A stretch of DNA of 64,000 bases from Cepaea nemoralis (taxonomy: Eukaryota; Mollusca; Gastropoda; Stylommatophora; Helicidae): positions 28,501 to 92,500 of the forward strand of contig JACEFZ010028322.1 in the NCBI GenBank assembly GCA_014155875.1, read 5' to 3'. Both the position numbers and the translations under genes were made by a program. Within the stretch, counting starts at the first letter, position 1. Each line of letters begins with the position of its first letter. The notes below the pieces were generated by a model. It searched no databases. It saw only the letters and a list, made by a program, of their open reading frames with translations, and was not told where the DNA came from. Positions 63,432-64,000 of the stretch are shown piece after piece.

Positions 63432-64000
63432 TGTCGTGTCCTCCTTTAAAGTGTCGTCCCTGGAGTGAGGAGATCCGACACCCACATTATAATATTATTT
63501 TTTTTTTTTCCCTCAATACTCTGGAGAATCCACCAGCTTCCGTCCAACACACTCCATCAGCCTATGGACACCTTTTCCTATCACTCTCACACTGTCGTAC
63601 TATGCCCCCTTCTCATACTTCCCCAACGCAACATACTCAACAACTCTTACTTCTAGAAATTAATACAGATTAATTTATTAAAATAAAAGTGTAACGTGTA
63701 TGAGACGTGTATGCGAAGAAAATGTGTGATGTGTTCTATACAGTGTAGAGAATCTGACTCTCAGACATCAGCTCAGTCCGCTGATCACAGCAAAGATAGA
63801 CCACAGCACGTTACGTCAGAACAAGTACGTCTCACCCGTTGCCGGAACCATCCTGCCGGATACTGCTTTGCTTCTGTAGACCTCTGGTAATCCCATTTCA
63901 TGAACATGAGAAATAGACACCGGTGGTATGAACAGTTACTTATGGGACCGGATTCACTCTACACAATGTCCGTTCCTAATGTTCTCTAACCAACTGCACA
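63432..64000 (-). repeat. 5' LTR of the retrotransposon, partial
   Basis: Begins TGTCGTGTCC like the left LTR and is collinear with it to the window end. Minus AATAAA at 63679-63674. The outer end and target duplication are outside the window. Confidence 0.92.

Larger units (their letters stand above)
56156..64000 (-). mobile_element. Gmr1-like LTR retrotransposon (PR-IN-RT-RH order), partial
   Basis: The minus-strand element runs off the right edge. Parts in minus order are: 5' LTR (63432 onward, truncated by the window), PBS (63427-63410), leader minisatellite, gag, zinc knuckles, protease, integrase, RT, RNase H, polypurine tract (58337-58323) and 3' LTR (58322-56156). Ty3/Gypsy-type RT and a GPY/F integrase tail place it in Ty3/Gypsy. 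Integrase upstream of RT is the hallmark of Gmr1-like elements, first described in deuterostomes. No envelope-like frame fits between RNase H and the LTR. With a second full LTR the whole element would be about 9.4 kb. The internal frames are broken at three points, yet the LTRs are nearly identical. Confidence 0.9.

Overview
The window is eukaryotic, almost certainly from an invertebrate animal. It contains spliced exons of a metazoan receptor tyrosine kinase, several animal LINE families, tRNA-derived SINEs, a mariner-like remnant and a Ty3/Gypsy-class LTR retrotransposon, and it is saturated with tandem repeats. A mollusc is my best guess, because I recall motifs like the aaggggaaataac boxes near 36.4 and 41.7 kb as common in molluscan repeats. 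A cephalochordate is an alternative, because exon-edge minisatellites and Gmr1-type elements have been described in deuterostomes. Neither guess is proven here. Layout, positions 1-45000: the 3' part of one Eph receptor tyrosine kinase gene on the minus strand. I could assemble 16 exons whose splice sites and phases chain without conflict (1803 nt, 600 codons plus stop). They cover the end of fibronectin-III repeat 1, fibronectin-III repeat 2, the transmembrane helix, three very short juxtamembrane exons, the kinase domain, the SAM domain and the stop codon at 1131. The signal peptide, ephrin-binding domain, Cys-rich region and start of FN3-1 must lie beyond the window. The introns are filled with minisatellites, each intron with its own unit of about 14-81 bp. 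Many of these start at or within a few bases of a splice site, and two contain the splice site itself. LINEs and SINEs are also inserted in the introns (LINE A at 12.6-14.9 kb; a CR1-like LINE at 31.0-33.9 kb; LINE D and LINE E at 33.9-36.4 kb). Layout, 45000-56150: no exon was recognised. This stretch holds tandem arrays (29 bp at 47.5 kb, about 31 bp at 48.7 kb, a 22-bp satellite at 52.5-54.2 kb), LINE fragments nested in each other (49.5-51.5 kb), microsatellites and a GC-rich unique block (48.05-48.7 kb). Layout, 56156-64000: a minus-strand LTR retrotransposon. It has a 2167-bp 3' LTR (56156-58322), a polypurine tract, pol, gag, a minisatellite leader, a primer-binding site like tRNA-Pro, and the first 569 bp (from the left) of the 5' LTR, which runs off the window. 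Its pol order is protease, integrase, reverse transcriptase, RNase H. Integrase lies before reverse transcriptase, the order that defines Gmr1-like elements and not ordinary Gypsy elements. The main open questions are whether the exon-edge minisatellites affect Eph splicing, and whether several single-base frame breaks (Eph kinase exon, gag/pol, RT, LINE A) are real or come from the assembly. Almost all long open frames inside the arrays are artefacts of repeat units lacking stops.
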